64,000 nucleotides of DNA from Alcaligenes endophyticus (GCF_026344035.1 NZ_JAPKND010000001.1:124001-188000); one strand, 5' to 3'; shown: positions 27,406 through 37,061, counted from the stretch's first letter. Made by a program: numbers and translations. Notes: generated by a model from the letters alone, not told the origin.

Positions 27406-29097
27406 ATGACCACACATACACCTAACACTGCCCGCATGGGGGGCCACCTACTTGTCGATCAACTCCGCTTGCACGGCGTTGAACAGGTATTCTGTGTGCC
27501 CGGTGAAAGCTATCTGGCCGTACTCGACGGCTTGTATGACAGCGATATCAAGGTAACTGTATGCCGCCAAGAAGGCGGTGCTGCCATGATGGCAGAGGCC
27601 TACGGAAAGCTACAGGGCAAACCAGGTATCTGTATGGTGACACGTGGCCCTGGTGCAGCCAATGCCATGGCTGGGATACACATAGCCCAACAAGACTCCA
27701 CTCCCCTTATTGTTTTTGTGGGCCAAGTGGCGCGCGCCATGCAAGAACGCGAAGCCTTCCAAGAACTGGACTATAAAGCGGTATTTGGCAGTCAAACCAA
27801 ATGGACATGCGAAATTAAGCAGGCGGATCGCTTACCCGAGCTACTTGCACGTGCGTTTCACATTGCCACCAGTGGTAGACCAGGCCCTGTTGTGATCGCT
27901 CTACCAGAGGACATGCTGACTGAATATAGCCTAGTTCAGGATGCACACCCCTATCAGCTTACCGATACCCACCCTGCCCCAGAGCAGATTCTTGACTTGC
28001 ACGCGCGCATCCAAGGTGCACAACGACCGATTGCCATACTCGGGGGTTCAAGGTGGAATGCTCCAGCCGTGGCCCAGTTTGAGCGCTATGCTGCAGCCAT
28101 GCAATTACCCGTCAGCGTGCAGTTTAGACGTCAAATGCTTTGCTCCAGCGGGCATTCGACCTACGTGGGTGACTTAGGCCTAGGCGCTAACCCCGAGCTT
28201 ATCGAGTATATCCGTCAGGCAGACTTGGTTTTGTTGCTGGGAGGACGTTTTTCAGAGGTGCCCAGCCAGTCATACACACTTTTTGACATTCCTACCCCAC
28301 GCCAAAGCATTGTGCATGTGCACCCCGATGTCCATGAGCTGAATCGTGTGTACCAAGTAGAGCTGGCTATCAACGCCAGCCCTAGCGCTCTCGTTGCGGC
28401 ACTGCCTACCTCTTTACCAAACACTCAGGCCAGAGCAACGGTCAGCGCCTTGCGTGCCAGTTACTTAGCGTGGAGCCAACCTGCTGACGTGCATATCCCA
28501 GGTAAGCTTCAAATGGGGCGTATCATGGAATACTTGCGCCAACGCTTGCCTGATGACGCCATTATTTGTAATGGTGCTGGCAATTATGCCACCTGGGTGC
28601 ACCGCTTTTATAACTTCCGCCAATTTGGCACACAACTTGCCCCAGCCAGTGGCTCGATGGGGTATGGGGTGCCGGCTGCTGTATCCGCACAATCGCAATA
28701 TCCGCAGCGCACCGTGGTTGCCTTTGCGGGGGACGGCTGCTTTCTCATGCATGGCCAAGAGTTTGCCACCGCAGTGCAATATGACTTGCCTATTATTGTT
28801 ATTGTTATCGATAACAAAATGTACGGCACCATACGTATGCACCAAGAACGAGACTACCCTACACGCCCTAGCGCAACCAGCCTGCGCAACCCCGACTTTG
28901 CTCACTACGCCCAGGCTTTTGGCGGGCACGGCGAGCAAGTTCACGATACCGATCAGTTTCCCGCCGCCTTTGAACGCGCGCTGCAAAGCGGCAAACCCGC
29001 TATTATTCATTGTCTGCTTGACCCTCAAGCTATTACTCCCTCGCTCAGCCTAGACCGTATTCGAGAGCTTGCGTTACAAGCCCAACATCACGATTAA
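27406..29097 (+). CDS. Thiamine diphosphate-dependent enzyme, acetolactate synthase-like
   Basis: The product is 563 residues from the ATG at 27406; the frame is open back to 27265 but that stretch lacks homology-like sequence. The three-domain layout of the POX/AHAS family is clear. The N-terminal domain has the activating Glu in [16 protein letters not shown] (about 48). The C-terminal ThDP-binding motif is GDGCFLMHG followed about 26 residues later by VIDNKMYG. Ring-side residues MGYGVPAA are also present. The family includes acetolactate synthase, glyoxylate carboligase, oxalyl-CoA decarboxylase and sulfoacetaldehyde acetyltransferase. No small regulatory subunit (ilvH) follows, so biosynthetic AHAS is unlikely. 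It is 20 bases upstream of gcdH. Confidence 0.87.
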   Translation: MTTHTPNTARMGGHLLVDQLRLHGVEQVFCVPGESYLAVLDGLYDSDIKVTVCRQEGGAAMMAEAYGKLQGKPGICMVTRGPGAANAMAGIHIAQQDSTPLIVFVGQVARAMQEREAFQELDYKAVFGSQTKWTCEIKQADRLPELLARAFHIATSGRPGPVVIALPEDMLTEYSLVQDAHPYQLTDTHPAPEQILDLHARIQGAQRPIAILGGSRWNAPAVAQFERYAAAMQLPVSVQFRRQMLCSSGHSTYVGDLGLGANPELIEYIRQADLVLLLGGRFSEVPSQSYTLFDIPTPRQSIVHVHPDVHELNRVYQVELAINASPSALVAALPTSLPNTQARATVSALRASYLAWSQPADVHIPGKLQMGRIMEYLRQRLPDDAIICNGAGNYATWVHRFYNFRQFGTQLAPASGSMGYGVPAAVSAQSQYPQRTVVAFAGDGCFLMHGQEFATAVQYDLPIIVIVIDNKMYGTIRMHQERDYPTRPSATSLRNPDFAHYAQAFGGHGEQVHDTDQFPAAFERALQSGKPAIIHCLLDPQAITPSLSLDRIRELALQAQHHD

Positions 29098-29117
29098 CCT
29101 ACCTGGAGATTTCTACT

Positions 29118-30311
29118 ATGTCCTCTCAACCCTCATTTAACTGGCAAGACCCCCTCTTGCTTGATAGCCAACTCACTGAAGAAGAACGTATGGTGCGTGA
29201 GGCCGCTGCCGCCTACGCACAAGAAAAACTGGCGCCGCGTGTGTTGGAGGCCTTTCGCCACGAACAAACAGATGCCGCTATTTTCAAGGAAATGGGGGAA
29301 TTGGGCTTATTAGGTGCCACTATTCCCGAAGAATACGGTGGCGCAGGACTTAACTATGTGGCCTACGGCTTAATCGCACGCGAAGTCGAACGCGTCGACT
29401 CCGGCTACCGCTCCATGATGAGTGTGCAATCCTCACTCGTTATGGTGCCTATTAACGAATTTGGCACAGAAGAACAAAAAAGAAAATACCTACCTAAATT
29501 AGCGAGTGGCGAGTGGATTGGTTGCTTTGGCCTTACCGAGCCTAATCATGGCTCTGATCCAGGTGCCATGGAAACCCGCGCTCACAAAACGCCACAAGGC
29601 TATCGCATCAGTGGCACCAAAATGTGGATTACCAACTCCCCTATCGCAGACGTATTTGTCGTCTGGGCTAAAGTGGTGGGTGGCGAAGACGATGGCAAGA
29701 TCCGTGGCTTTATCCTAGAGAAAGACATGCCAGGGCTAAGCGCCCCTGTCATTCACGGAAAAGTAGGCCTGCGAGCCTCTATTACGGGTGAAATCGTGAT
29801 GGACGAGGTGGAAGTCAGCGCGGACCAACTATTGCCCAAGGTAAGCGGCTTGCGCGGCCCCTTTACCTGCCTGAACTCTGCCCGCTACGGGATAGCTTGG
29901 GGAGCACTCGGTGCAGCTGAGTTTTGCTGGCACACCGCCCTGCAATACACACTCGATCGTAAACAGTTCGGCCGCCCCCTAGCTGCTACCCAATTGATGC
30001 AGAAAAAACTGGCCGATATGCAAACCGAGATTACTTTAGCTCTGCAAGGTTGCCTACGCTTAGGACGTATGAAAGACGAAGGCACAGCGGCGGTAGAGAT
30101 CACCTCTATCATGAAGCGCAATTCTTGCGGTAAGTCCCTAGACATTGCCCGTATGGCGCGTGACATGCTTGGTGGTAATGGGATTTCTGATGAGTTTGGT
30201 ATTGCCCGTCACTTAGTGAACCTAGAGGTAGTCAATACCTACGAAGGTACTCACGACGTGCATGCCCTGATTTTAGGTCGCGCCCAAACAGGCATACAGG
30301 CTTTTTTCTAG
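29118..30311 (+). CDS. gcdH: Glutaryl-CoA dehydrogenase
   Basis: A 397-residue acyl-CoA dehydrogenase. The flavin and substrate motifs are [16 protein letters not shown] (about 137-152) and [16 protein letters not shown]. The catalytic Glu is in [17 protein letters not shown] (about 375), and the sequence [11 protein letters not shown] is typical of glutaryl-CoA dehydrogenase. The enzyme oxidises and decarboxylates glutaryl-CoA to crotonyl-CoA, passing electrons to ETF, in lysine, tryptophan or aromatic catabolism. A GGAG ribosome binding site stands before the ATG. It is cotranscribed with the upstream ThDP enzyme and ends at a strong bidirectional terminator. Confidence 0.94.
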   Translation: MSSQPSFNWQDPLLLDSQLTEEERMVREAAAAYAQEKLAPRVLEAFRHEQTDAAIFKEMGELGLLGATIPEEYGGAGLNYVAYGLIAREVERVDSGYRSMMSVQSSLVMVPINEFGTEEQKRKYLPKLASGEWIGCFGLTEPNHGSDPGAMETRAHKTPQGYRISGTKMWITNSPIADVFVVWAKVVGGEDDGKIRGFILEKDMPGLSAPVIHGKVGLRASITGEIVMDEVEVSADQLLPKVSGLRGPFTCLNSARYGIAWGALGAAEFCWHTALQYTLDRKQFGRPLAATQLMQKKLADMQTEITLALQGCLRLGRMKDEGTAAVEITSIMKRNSCGKSLDIARMARDMLGGNGISDEFGIARHLVNLEVVNTYEGTHDVHALILGRAQTGIQAFF

Positions 30312-30334
30312 GCTTATACTACCCCTAGACGAAT

Positions 30335-30364
30335 AAAAAGGCTGCGATACTACGCAGCCTTTTT
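30335..30364. terminator. Bidirectional intrinsic terminator
   Basis: A perfect 12-base stem AAAAAGGCTGCG / CGCAGCCTTTTT with a six-base loop gives U tracts on both strands. It lies between gcdH (plus) and the MaoC gene (minus), about 22 bases from either stop codon, and would end both transcripts. Confidence 0.9.
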
Positions 30365-30385
30365 TGCCAAATGCAGACCTAATTA

Positions 30386-30826
30386 TTAGGTCTGTTTTAA
30401 ATCGAACATGCTCGTCGCATCGATTTCTAATACTTGTTGGTTATCTTGGTTATAGACATTCCAAATCCAACGCAGTATGCCCAAATCATCACGACTAGAA
30501 GAGACCCGTTTCGCCGTTACCACCGCTTCCAGGCGAATCTCATCACCGGGACGCACGGGTAATAGCCAACGCAGGCTCTCGAGCCCAGGAGAACCGAAAG
30601 ACTCTGAATCGTGTAGTGCCGCGTCTACAGCCATACGCATCACTTTTGCACACGTCAGCCAGCCACTGCCTATGATGCCATTCCAGTGGCTTTGTTTTGC
30701 CCGTTCCTCATCCACATGAAAAAACTGTGGATCATATTTTTGGGCAAATTCTAGCATTTCTGCCTGAGTAATTTTTACAGGTGGATGGTGTATCACCATA
30801 CCTACTTCAAACTCGTAGAATTTCAT
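30386..30826 (-). CDS. MaoC-like dehydratase (hot-dog fold)
   Basis: The product is 146 residues from the ATG at 30826 (MKFYEFEVGMVI); an in-frame ATG at 30841 adds five residues. It has the MaoC hot-dog pattern: a start with PPVKITQAEMLEFAQKYDPQFFHVDEE (the D-x5-H hydratase motif is visible as DPQFFH) and a second segment LRWLLPVRPGDEIRLEA. Members hydrate enoyl-CoA thioesters. It lies between gcdH and boxA, 84 bases after boxA and in its direction, so it may be the last gene of the box operon and act in the CoA-thioester steps after ring opening. Substrate is not determined. Confidence 0.85.
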   Translation of the reverse strand: MKFYEFEVGMVIHHPPVKITQAEMLEFAQKYDPQFFHVDEERAKQSHWNGIIGSGWLTCAKVMRMAVDAALHDSESFGSPGLESLRWLLPVRPGDEIRLEAVVTAKRVSSSRDDLGILRWIWNVYNQDNQQVLEIDATSMFDLKQT

Positions 30827-30910
30827 GCTGTGCCGCAACAAAAAGTAGATAGGCAGCCAGTGTACCAGAGCCTACAGGCAACTGCACACTAGCCTGGTTA
30901 ATACCCATTC

Positions 30911-32155
30911 TCAATACGTTTCAAAGTGGATCCTACCCTGCTCTTTAAGATTTTTATGCAGTGCAAACCAGTCTAGACCAGCCTCCACAGCAATCTGCTC
31001 CAAGGCAGCCACCACTCCCTGCTCCATTCCCTTTAAGCCGCAAACATAAATATACGTTTCGGCATGTTGCAACAACGCCAGTATTGCGGCGGAGCGCTCT
31101 AGCATCAAATCCTGTACATACTGTTTTGGCTTATCTGCCTGACGCGAAAGAGCCAAGTTGATGTCAATGAAGTCATTAGGCAGATTCATCAACGGCCCAA
31201 AATACGGGAGCTCTTGTTCGGTGCGCGCACCGAAGAACAGCATTAACTGGCCACTATCACTCACCGTACCAGCTTGTCGCAAGCGGCGCCTATGCTCAGT
31301 CATGGCCCGCATAGGTGCCGCACCCGTACCTGTGCAGATCATTAACAATCTAGCCTGCTCGTGATTGGGCATTAAAAATGTGTGACCAATAGGCCCAATC
31401 AAGCGCACCTGATCGTTTTTCTTTAGATCACAAAGGTAGTTAGAGCAGATTCCATCATGTGTATGCCCATCGTGCCCAGCTTTCACCCGCTTAACGGTTA
31501 AGGAAAGATTGTTATAGCCAGGGCGTTCGCCATTGCGTGGACTAGCGATAGAATACTGACGGGCGTGGTAGGGGCGATCGCTGGCGTCATTACCCGGAGG
31601 AAAAACAGCAATCGATTGCCCCTCTAGTACGGGGAAAAGCTGCTGACCGAAATCCAACACAATATGATGAATATCGCTATCGCTGTCTTCACCGGTCAAT
31701 CTATAGTTGCCCACTACCGTGGCATAAATAGGCGTCTTGTGCGTATACAAGTTCACGTAAGGATGAGCCGCTGACCAAGGAGGAACCGTTGCCCCCGAGC
31801 TCGTATGCGGTGTATTTTCCAGCCCCATCTCCTGCTGTGTCGACGCGTCTTCTTGGGCTAAGTCTTGGTCTAGCGGCAAATCTTGGGCTGGCGGTAGCTC
31901 CATCCAAGAAAACTGCTCTTCCAACGTGTAGGTCTGCGCGCTCAGTACAGGCACCCAATGATCAATGGCACCTGTAGGGCAAGGCGGCACACAGGCCATA
32001 CAGTGATTACAGATAGAGGCATCCACCACGTAGTTATTACTGTCGTGGGTAATAGCATCCACCGGACAGGTTTCTTCACAGGTATTACAACGTATACACA
32101 CCTCGGGATCAATAAGGTGTTGTTGGATGACGGTTGGCATAGTCATTGCATTCAT
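30911..32155 (-). CDS. boxA: Benzoyl-CoA 2,3-epoxidase reductase component BoxA
   Basis: This 414-residue protein has an N-terminal two-[4Fe-4S] ferredoxin module (about 15-65, CIRCNTCEETCPVDAI and CNHCMACVPPCPTGAI). The C-terminal half is a ferredoxin-NADP reductase module: FAD motif RQYSIASPRNG, then GTGAAPMRAM and the NADP end ICTGTG, finishing with HFETY. A variable acidic/Gln-rich linker sits between (about 75-130). BoxA takes electrons from NADPH and delivers them to the BoxB epoxidase. It lies 54 bases after boxB in the minus-strand order boxC-boxB-boxA, as in Azoarcus. Confidence 0.95.
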   Translation of the reverse strand: MNAMTMPTVIQQHLIDPEVCIRCNTCEETCPVDAITHDSNNYVVDASICNHCMACVPPCPTGAIDHWVPVLSAQTYTLEEQFSWMELPPAQDLPLDQDLAQEDASTQQEMGLENTPHTSSGATVPPWSAAHPYVNLYTHKTPIYATVVGNYRLTGEDSDSDIHHIVLDFGQQLFPVLEGQSIAVFPPGNDASDRPYHARQYSIASPRNGERPGYNNLSLTVKRVKAGHDGHTHDGICSNYLCDLKKNDQVRLIGPIGHTFLMPNHEQARLLMICTGTGAAPMRAMTEHRRRLRQAGTVSDSGQLMLFFGARTEQELPYFGPLMNLPNDFIDINLALSRQADKPKQYVQDLMLERSAAILALLQHAETYIYVCGLKGMEQGVVAALEQIAVEAGLDWFALHKNLKEQGRIHFETY

Positions 32156-32209
32156 GGTGTACCTCGGCTGGCAAGCAAGCCCGACCGGGCTTGCCTTTCA
32201 CGCACCCAC

Positions 32210-33634
32210 TTAGTTAAAACGTATGTAATCAAAATTAATCGGTTGACGATTAATCCCGATAACCGGTGGAGCAATCCAATTAGCAAACTGGCCTGGCTCA
32301 GTCACACGCCCCATCAAGGAGCCAACAAAAGCTCGATCTTCGGCGGTCGGCAGCCACTCATCCTGATGGGCCTGCCATTGTTCTTCAGACAAAATAATGC
32401 CTTCTGGCGAGACGCGTACCCCTGCTAAAGTCCCGATCTGACGATTGAACGCTTTATGGGGAACTTGTAAGCGGAAATCTATGCCGTTTTTCTCTAACAC
32501 TCGGTTCCAACGTCCCACCCCGGCGACCGTGTCACGAATAAAGTCATCGCGCAGCACCTCATTGAGTGCATTGAGCATAGGCACTTCGACTTCTTTGAGT
32601 TCACCGTTTGTGACCGTCAAGATCGAGTATGCGCGATCTTTCAACTGGTGATCATCCGTGCGCTTACTCTCTTCATAACGACCTTTTAAACCAGAGCTAT
32701 AAAACGTCGCGGCGTTTGACGATTGGTCTGCGCCGAACAAATCTATGGTGACGCTGTAATGGAAGTTGATATAACGCTGTATGGTTTGCAGATCAATCAC
32801 CCCTGCGGCACGCACCTGATCGGGTGCTTCGATACCGCGCTGACGCATAACCTCGGCAGTACGCTGCAATACCCGCGACACCCCTGACTCCCCCACAAAC
32901 ATATGGTGAGCTTCTTCAGTCAACATAAACTTGGTGGTGCGAGCCAAGGGATCAAAACATGACTCGGACAAGGCGCTCAATTGAAACTTACCGTCTCTAT
33001 CGGTGAAGTAGGTAAACATATAAAACGCCAGCCAATCCGGCGTTTTTTCGTTAAATGCTCCTAGAATGCGTGGGCTATCTTCGTCGCCCGAGTTACGCTC
33101 TAACAAAGCATCCGCTTCTTCCCGACCATCACGCCCAAAATAGCGGTGCAACAAATACACCATCGCCCATAAGTGCCGTCCTTCTTCCACGTTAACCTGG
33201 AACAAGTTACGCAAGTCATACTGCGAGGGAGCGGTATGCCCCAAATGACGTTGCTGTTCAACCGAAGCGGGCTCGGTATCACCTTGAGTAACAATAATAC
33301 GGCGCAGATTGGCTCGGTGCTCACCGGGAGCCTCTTGCCAAACATCTTTGCCTATATGATCACCAAAGTGCATTTTGCGTTGACCGTCCTGAGGAGCGAG
33401 AAAAATTCCCCAGCGATAATCTGGCATGCGCACGTGCCCAAAGTGAGCCCAGCCGTCGGGCTGCACGCTGACTGCCGTACGTAAGTACACCTCATGCGCC
33501 TGTGAGCTTTCTGGGCCCATTTCCTGCCACCACTTTAAGTAATTAGGCTGCCAGTGCTCCAGTGCACGTTGCAATGTACGGTCTTCTGATAGATTTACGT
33601 TGTTCGGTATGCGATCTAAATAATTGATACTCAT
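32210..33634 (-). CDS. boxB: Benzoyl-CoA 2,3-epoxidase oxygenase component BoxB
   Basis: The product is 474 residues from the ATG at 33634 (MSINYLDRIPNNVNLSEDRT); upstream in-frame codons to 33751 overlap boxC and are not needed. The diiron-binding residues are expected among conserved Glu/His, for example EEGRHLWAMVYLL and LTEEAHHMFVGESG, the two E-x2-H type motifs. BoxB converts benzoyl-CoA to its 2,3-epoxide with O2 using electrons from BoxA. It is 40 bases after boxC and 54 before boxA, so the three form one operon. Confidence 0.96.
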   Translation of the reverse strand: MSINYLDRIPNNVNLSEDRTLQRALEHWQPNYLKWWQEMGPESSQAHEVYLRTAVSVQPDGWAHFGHVRMPDYRWGIFLAPQDGQRKMHFGDHIGKDVWQEAPGEHRANLRRIIVTQGDTEPASVEQQRHLGHTAPSQYDLRNLFQVNVEEGRHLWAMVYLLHRYFGRDGREEADALLERNSGDEDSPRILGAFNEKTPDWLAFYMFTYFTDRDGKFQLSALSESCFDPLARTTKFMLTEEAHHMFVGESGVSRVLQRTAEVMRQRGIEAPDQVRAAGVIDLQTIQRYINFHYSVTIDLFGADQSSNAATFYSSGLKGRYEESKRTDDHQLKDRAYSILTVTNGELKEVEVPMLNALNEVLRDDFIRDTVAGVGRWNRVLEKNGIDFRLQVPHKAFNRQIGTLAGVRVSPEGIILSEEQWQAHQDEWLPTAEDRAFVGSLMGRVTEPGQFANWIAPPVIGINRQPINFDYIRFN

Positions 33635-33674
33635 CGTCTCATCTCCTATCTGCTGTTGGCTTATGGGCGCGCGC

Positions 33675-35336
33675 TTACACACGCTTCCAATCAAAGGCGG
33701 CGGACTGTCCCGTGCCATATACGTTGAGCGCCCCCTTCTCACCGACCGCATTAGGGCGATTAAAAATCCAGTTTTGCCATGCGGTCAGACGGCCAAACAC
33801 CCTGGTTTCTAGGTTCTCAGGGCCAGAGAAGCGCAAATTGGCCTCAAGACCGGTCAATGAGTCGGGCGACAAGGCACGCCGCTCCTCTAACACTAAACGT
33901 ACTTCGTCTTCCCAATCTAAGGCATCGGGACTTGCCGTGACCAAACCTCTGCGCTCGGCCTGCTGTGCATCAATGGCTTCTCCCATGACGTCTTGCAAAG
34001 TTTGCATGGTGTCGCTGTCCTGATAAAACCTACGTCCCAGGCGACTTTCTCCGCTAACCATAGGGAGGCTGCCGAAGTTCATGGCGCCTAATGTCAACGT
34101 TACGGGTTGAGCGAGCTCGGGGTCATCCAGCATATAGCTGCGATCACTGGCTAAGGCCACCTCCAGCAAGCTGCCTACAAAGCACGAACCTTCTTCCAAC
34201 AACGTAATCAAGGAGCGGGATGTGACGTCCAAGCGAGCCAAGGTACGACGCAACATTCCCAGTGTTTCCAACGCAAACCAATGATCTTGATGCGCCAATA
34301 AGGTCTGATCGGCCATCAGTACATGCTCGGCCTTACCTTGACTGCGGAATACCCAGATTCCTATTTCCAGCTCGTTGCTGCGCATGTGCAACATTGCATC
34401 GTCTAGCTCACGGCTAAACTGCAATGGCCACCAGGCATCGCCCAAGGCTAGGATGTCGCTCATCTGAGTCGGGCCTGCTTCCTGCGGTGCATGCAACACC
34501 CATTCTGCCTGGCGCTTTTCCCTATCTATGGTGACTTCTACATATTTGTAACGCAGGCTGTTATCGAGCAGCTCGCGCTGCACAGGAGTCAGGGTTACGC
34601 CCTCGCCTGCCTTTCCGTTACGACGACTGGCTTTGCCTAATTCCACAGCACGTTGCTGTACGCTAGCCTCAAACACGGCAGGCTTATAGATTTCATCTAC
34701 CAAGCGCCAGTTCTTAGCACGTTCTCCACGCACGCCTTCTACTAAGGTACAGAAAATATCAGCCTGATCATGTCTTACCTTACGCTTGTCGGTCACACGG
34801 GTTAAGCCCCCTGTACCTGGCAACACGCCCAGTAACGGCACCTCAGGTAAGGATACAGCCGAGGAACGGTCATCAATGAGTAAGATTTCATCGCAGGCTA
34901 ATGCGAGCTCATATCCTCCACCAGCACAAGCACCGTTCACGGCAGCCACGAATTTCAAACCGCCATGGCGACTCGAGTCTTCCATACCATTGCGCGTTTC
35001 ATTGGTAAACTTACAGAAGTTGACCTTCCAGGCATGAGAGGAAAGGCCCAACATAAAAATGTTGGCACCTGAACAGAAAATACGATCTTTATTGCTCGTG
35101 AGTACTACCGTACGCACTTCGGGGTGCTCGAAACGAATACGTTGTAACGCATCGTGCAACTCTATATCCACACCCAAGTCGTAGGAGTTAAGTTTTAACT
35201 TATAGCCTTCGCGTAAGCCACCGTCCTCGGCCACATCCATAGCCAGTCGAGCAAGCTCACCTTCAACAGTTAGTTGCCAGTGACGATACTGACTCGGGTC
35301 GGTACGAAAATCTACAATTGAATGTGCGTCGTTCAT
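33675..35336 (-). CDS. boxC: 2,3-Epoxybenzoyl-CoA dihydrolase BoxC
   Basis: A 553-residue protein with two crotonase-like halves. The first (about 1-270) holds the CoA-binding and oxyanion motifs DRIFCSGANIFML and NGACAGGGYELALACDEI. The second half (about 275-553) is the degenerate crotonase copy with EEGSCFVGSLLEVALASDRSYM. BoxC opens the epoxide ring without oxygen, giving 3,4-dehydroadipyl-CoA semialdehyde and formate. Length matches the family (about 550). It is the first gene of the boxCBA transcript; five TGCA boxes lie in the 126 bases upstream. Confidence 0.96.
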   Translation of the reverse strand: MNDAHSIVDFRTDPSQYRHWQLTVEGELARLAMDVAEDGGLREGYKLKLNSYDLGVDIELHDALQRIRFEHPEVRTVVLTSNKDRIFCSGANIFMLGLSSHAWKVNFCKFTNETRNGMEDSSRHGGLKFVAAVNGACAGGGYELALACDEILLIDDRSSAVSLPEVPLLGVLPGTGGLTRVTDKRKVRHDQADIFCTLVEGVRGERAKNWRLVDEIYKPAVFEASVQQRAVELGKASRRNGKAGEGVTLTPVQRELLDNSLRYKYVEVTIDREKRQAEWVLHAPQEAGPTQMSDILALGDAWWPLQFSRELDDAMLHMRSNELEIGIWVFRSQGKAEHVLMADQTLLAHQDHWFALETLGMLRRTLARLDVTSRSLITLLEEGSCFVGSLLEVALASDRSYMLDDPELAQPVTLTLGAMNFGSLPMVSGESRLGRRFYQDSDTMQTLQDVMGEAIDAQQAERRGLVTASPDALDWEDEVRLVLEERRALSPDSLTGLEANLRFSGPENLETRVFGRLTAWQNWIFNRPNAVGEKGALNVYGTGQSAAFDWKRV

Positions 35337-35391
35337 AGCGCAGCCTCGAACAATAAGATGAAAAATAATGCCTAAGCCCTAGGCGATTAAC

Positions 35392-35444
35392 TGCATAATA
35401 TTGCACTAAACTGCACGCGTCAATAAAAGATGCACCAAAATGCA
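35392..35444. promoter_or_regulatory. BoxR/BzdR-type operator array (TGCA-N6-TGCA)
   Basis: Five TGCA boxes occur in 53 bases: 35392-35395, 35402-35405, 35412-35415, then 35431-35434 and 35441-35444. Spacing is exactly six bases inside each cluster. TGCA-N6-TGCA is the described operator form of BzdR and BoxR in Azoarcus. The array sits directly upstream of boxC, where repressor binding would block transcription of boxCBA. Confidence 0.85.
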
Positions 35445-35462
35445 TCAAATAAGTATAAGTAC

Positions 35463-36368
35463 CTAATTCCTCATTTGTTCACGCACATGCGTCGCCAGTA
35501 AACGTAAACAGTCCTCAAAACTGACTTCGGAAGTGGAACAAACCCAATCTGCTTTCGCATAATAAGCCTGGCGACTGCTTAAAATTTGTTTTAAGTCGGC
35601 CATGGCTTCTTTATTGCCGGCCATAGGACGAAAATCCCCTTGCGCCAGCACACGTTGCATGTGCTCCTCAGGGGTAGCTTTCAACCACACCGTATAACAA
35701 TGGTCCCATAATAAATTCATGGTAGCGGGCTCAGAGACAATACCGCCTGGAGTCGCGAGCACCATTTCAGGATACAACTGCAAGGCTTCTTCCAGTGCCC
35801 GCTTCTCGTACCGCCTGTACGCTGTAGGGCCATAAAGGCTATGGATCTCAAGAATTCCACACCCGGCAACGCGTTCAATTTCGGCACTGAGCTCAACAAA
35901 GGCATAGCCCAAAAGCTCTGCTAATGCGCGTCCGAGCGTGGATTTTCCTGCGCCTCGCAAACCTATCAAGGCAATTTGGCGCATTCGATTACGGCCTTTT
36001 GTCTGGCTATCACCAAATTCTTGTGCCAAGACGACGCGGGCGTGCTGTAACTCCGCTTCGCTGCGCCCACTAAGAATTTCACGTATTAGCAACCACTCAG
36101 GACTCGAGGTGGTGATGTCGCCCACTAGCTCGGCTAATGCGCAGTTGAATGCGTTCGCGATCTGTCGCAACACTTGTATAGAAACGTTGCCTACACCTAA
36201 CTCTAGGTTCGCTAAATGGCGTTCCGACACCATCGCTGCTTGTGCCAGCTCTTTGCGCGTCATGCCGCGTACCGCTCGCAGTTGGCGGACTCGATCGCCC
36301 AAGGCCAAAAGGAAGGGGTCTAGTTCGCTGTCGCTAGTAGCGAGAGGCTCAGAAGTCGTATTTTTCAC
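35463..36368 (-). CDS. boxR: BoxR-type regulator: HTH domain fused to shikimate kinase-like domain
   Basis: A 301-residue protein. The N-terminal XRE-type helix-turn-helix spans about 20-85 (RVRQLRAVRGMTRKELAQAAMVSERHLANLELG). After a linker, a shikimate kinase-like domain (about 130-295) starts with Walker A GLRGAGKSTLG. This two-domain layout is specific to BzdR/BoxR, in which the kinase-like part binds benzoyl-CoA as inducer. The gene lies between the two arms of the box cluster, upstream of the TGCA array and divergent from the plus-strand operon, as expected for the regulator. ATPase motif residues are kept, but regulatory domains of this type are not thought to act as kinases. Confidence 0.95.
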   Translation of the reverse strand: MKNTTSEPLATSDSELDPFLLALGDRVRQLRAVRGMTRKELAQAAMVSERHLANLELGVGNVSIQVLRQIANAFNCALAELVGDITTSSPEWLLIREILSGRSEAELQHARVVLAQEFGDSQTKGRNRMRQIALIGLRGAGKSTLGRALAELLGYAFVELSAEIERVAGCGILEIHSLYGPTAYRRYEKRALEEALQLYPEMVLATPGGIVSEPATMNLLWDHCYTVWLKATPEEHMQRVLAQGDFRPMAGNKEAMADLKQILSSRQAYYAKADWVCSTSEVSFEDCLRLLATHVREQMRN

Positions 36369-36543
36369 CCAGAAAAACCCTAGTTTTCAAAACAACATGC
36401 ATTATAGTGCTTGACGAAGCGGGGTAAAAGCCCTAACTTTGCCAACATGAAGAATATTTCAGTTCGGCTGCAAAAACAATGATTGAAATCAAGATCAGGG
36501 CAGATAAACACCGAACCATAAAGCGAGACAAGGAGACTTTCCC
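36369..36543. promoter_or_regulatory. Divergent promoter region of boxR and the plus-strand box operon
   Basis: This 175-base stretch separates boxR from the plus-strand operon. It contains one near-match to the operator, TGCA-N6-TGCT (36398-36411), close to the boxR start, plus a lone TGCA at 36469-36472. A strong AAGGAG stands eight bases before the ATG at 36544. BoxR control of both arms is an inference from these sites. Confidence 0.55.
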
Positions 36544-37020
36544 ATGGAACGGGAGCACGAGTTCACGCAGCAAATCAGCATCATAACTGACTTTATTGGA
36601 CAGCAAAGGCTAGATGCAGCACTGCAAACCTCATTGAATCAGCACTTTCCTGCACAAGGAGAGGTAGTGCAAAGCATTTACCGCCGCTGCTTACAAGCTA
36701 TTGAGGCAGGCTGGATGTGTCAGCACAGCCATGGCGGGATTGATTACGGTCGTGTTGTGCAACCCTGCCCTGAGCTACAGGGTTTTTCTGTTGATGTCGT
36801 CAATATGGAAGATGTACAAGGCCCTCATCACAGTCACCCCCATGGGGAAATCGATTTAATCATGCCTGTAGACAATGGCGCCTTGTTTGATGGACACCCA
36901 GGGGGCTGGCTTGTTTACGGCCCTGAGAGTGCGCATCGGCCTACGGTTACCGAAGGTAGAGCCTTAGTGCTATATCTACTGCCCCAAGGGGCGATTGAGT
37001 TCACCCGTCAGCCCCGTTAA
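36544..37020 (+). CDS. DUF4863/PnbB-like protein of the box cluster
   Basis: A 158-residue protein that I place, with moderate certainty, in the DUF4863 family, which includes the 4-hydroxylaminobenzoate lyase PnbB. A cupin-like His cluster is visible as GPHHSHPHGEIDLIM (about 98-112), which could bind a metal. There is no signal peptide. It is the first gene of the plus-strand operon and has a strong ribosome binding site. Its presence next to boxD and benzoate-CoA ligase implies a role in benzoate or substituted-benzoate use, but no step of the known box pathway is unassigned to it. Confidence 0.75.
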   Translation: MEREHEFTQQISIITDFIGQQRLDAALQTSLNQHFPAQGEVVQSIYRRCLQAIEAGWMCQHSHGGIDYGRVVQPCPELQGFSVDVVNMEDVQGPHHSHPHGEIDLIMPVDNGALFDGHPGGWLVYGPESAHRPTVTEGRALVLYLLPQGAIEFTRQPR

Positions 37021-37061
37021 GGCCGCCGTCTCAACGTGATAATCTCCCTGGAATAGAAACC

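Noticed and set aside
28465-29028. A 187-codon minus-strand frame inside the ThDP-enzyme gene
   Set aside because: It is fully antisense to a gene with intact catalytic and cofactor motifs and has no recognisable domain.
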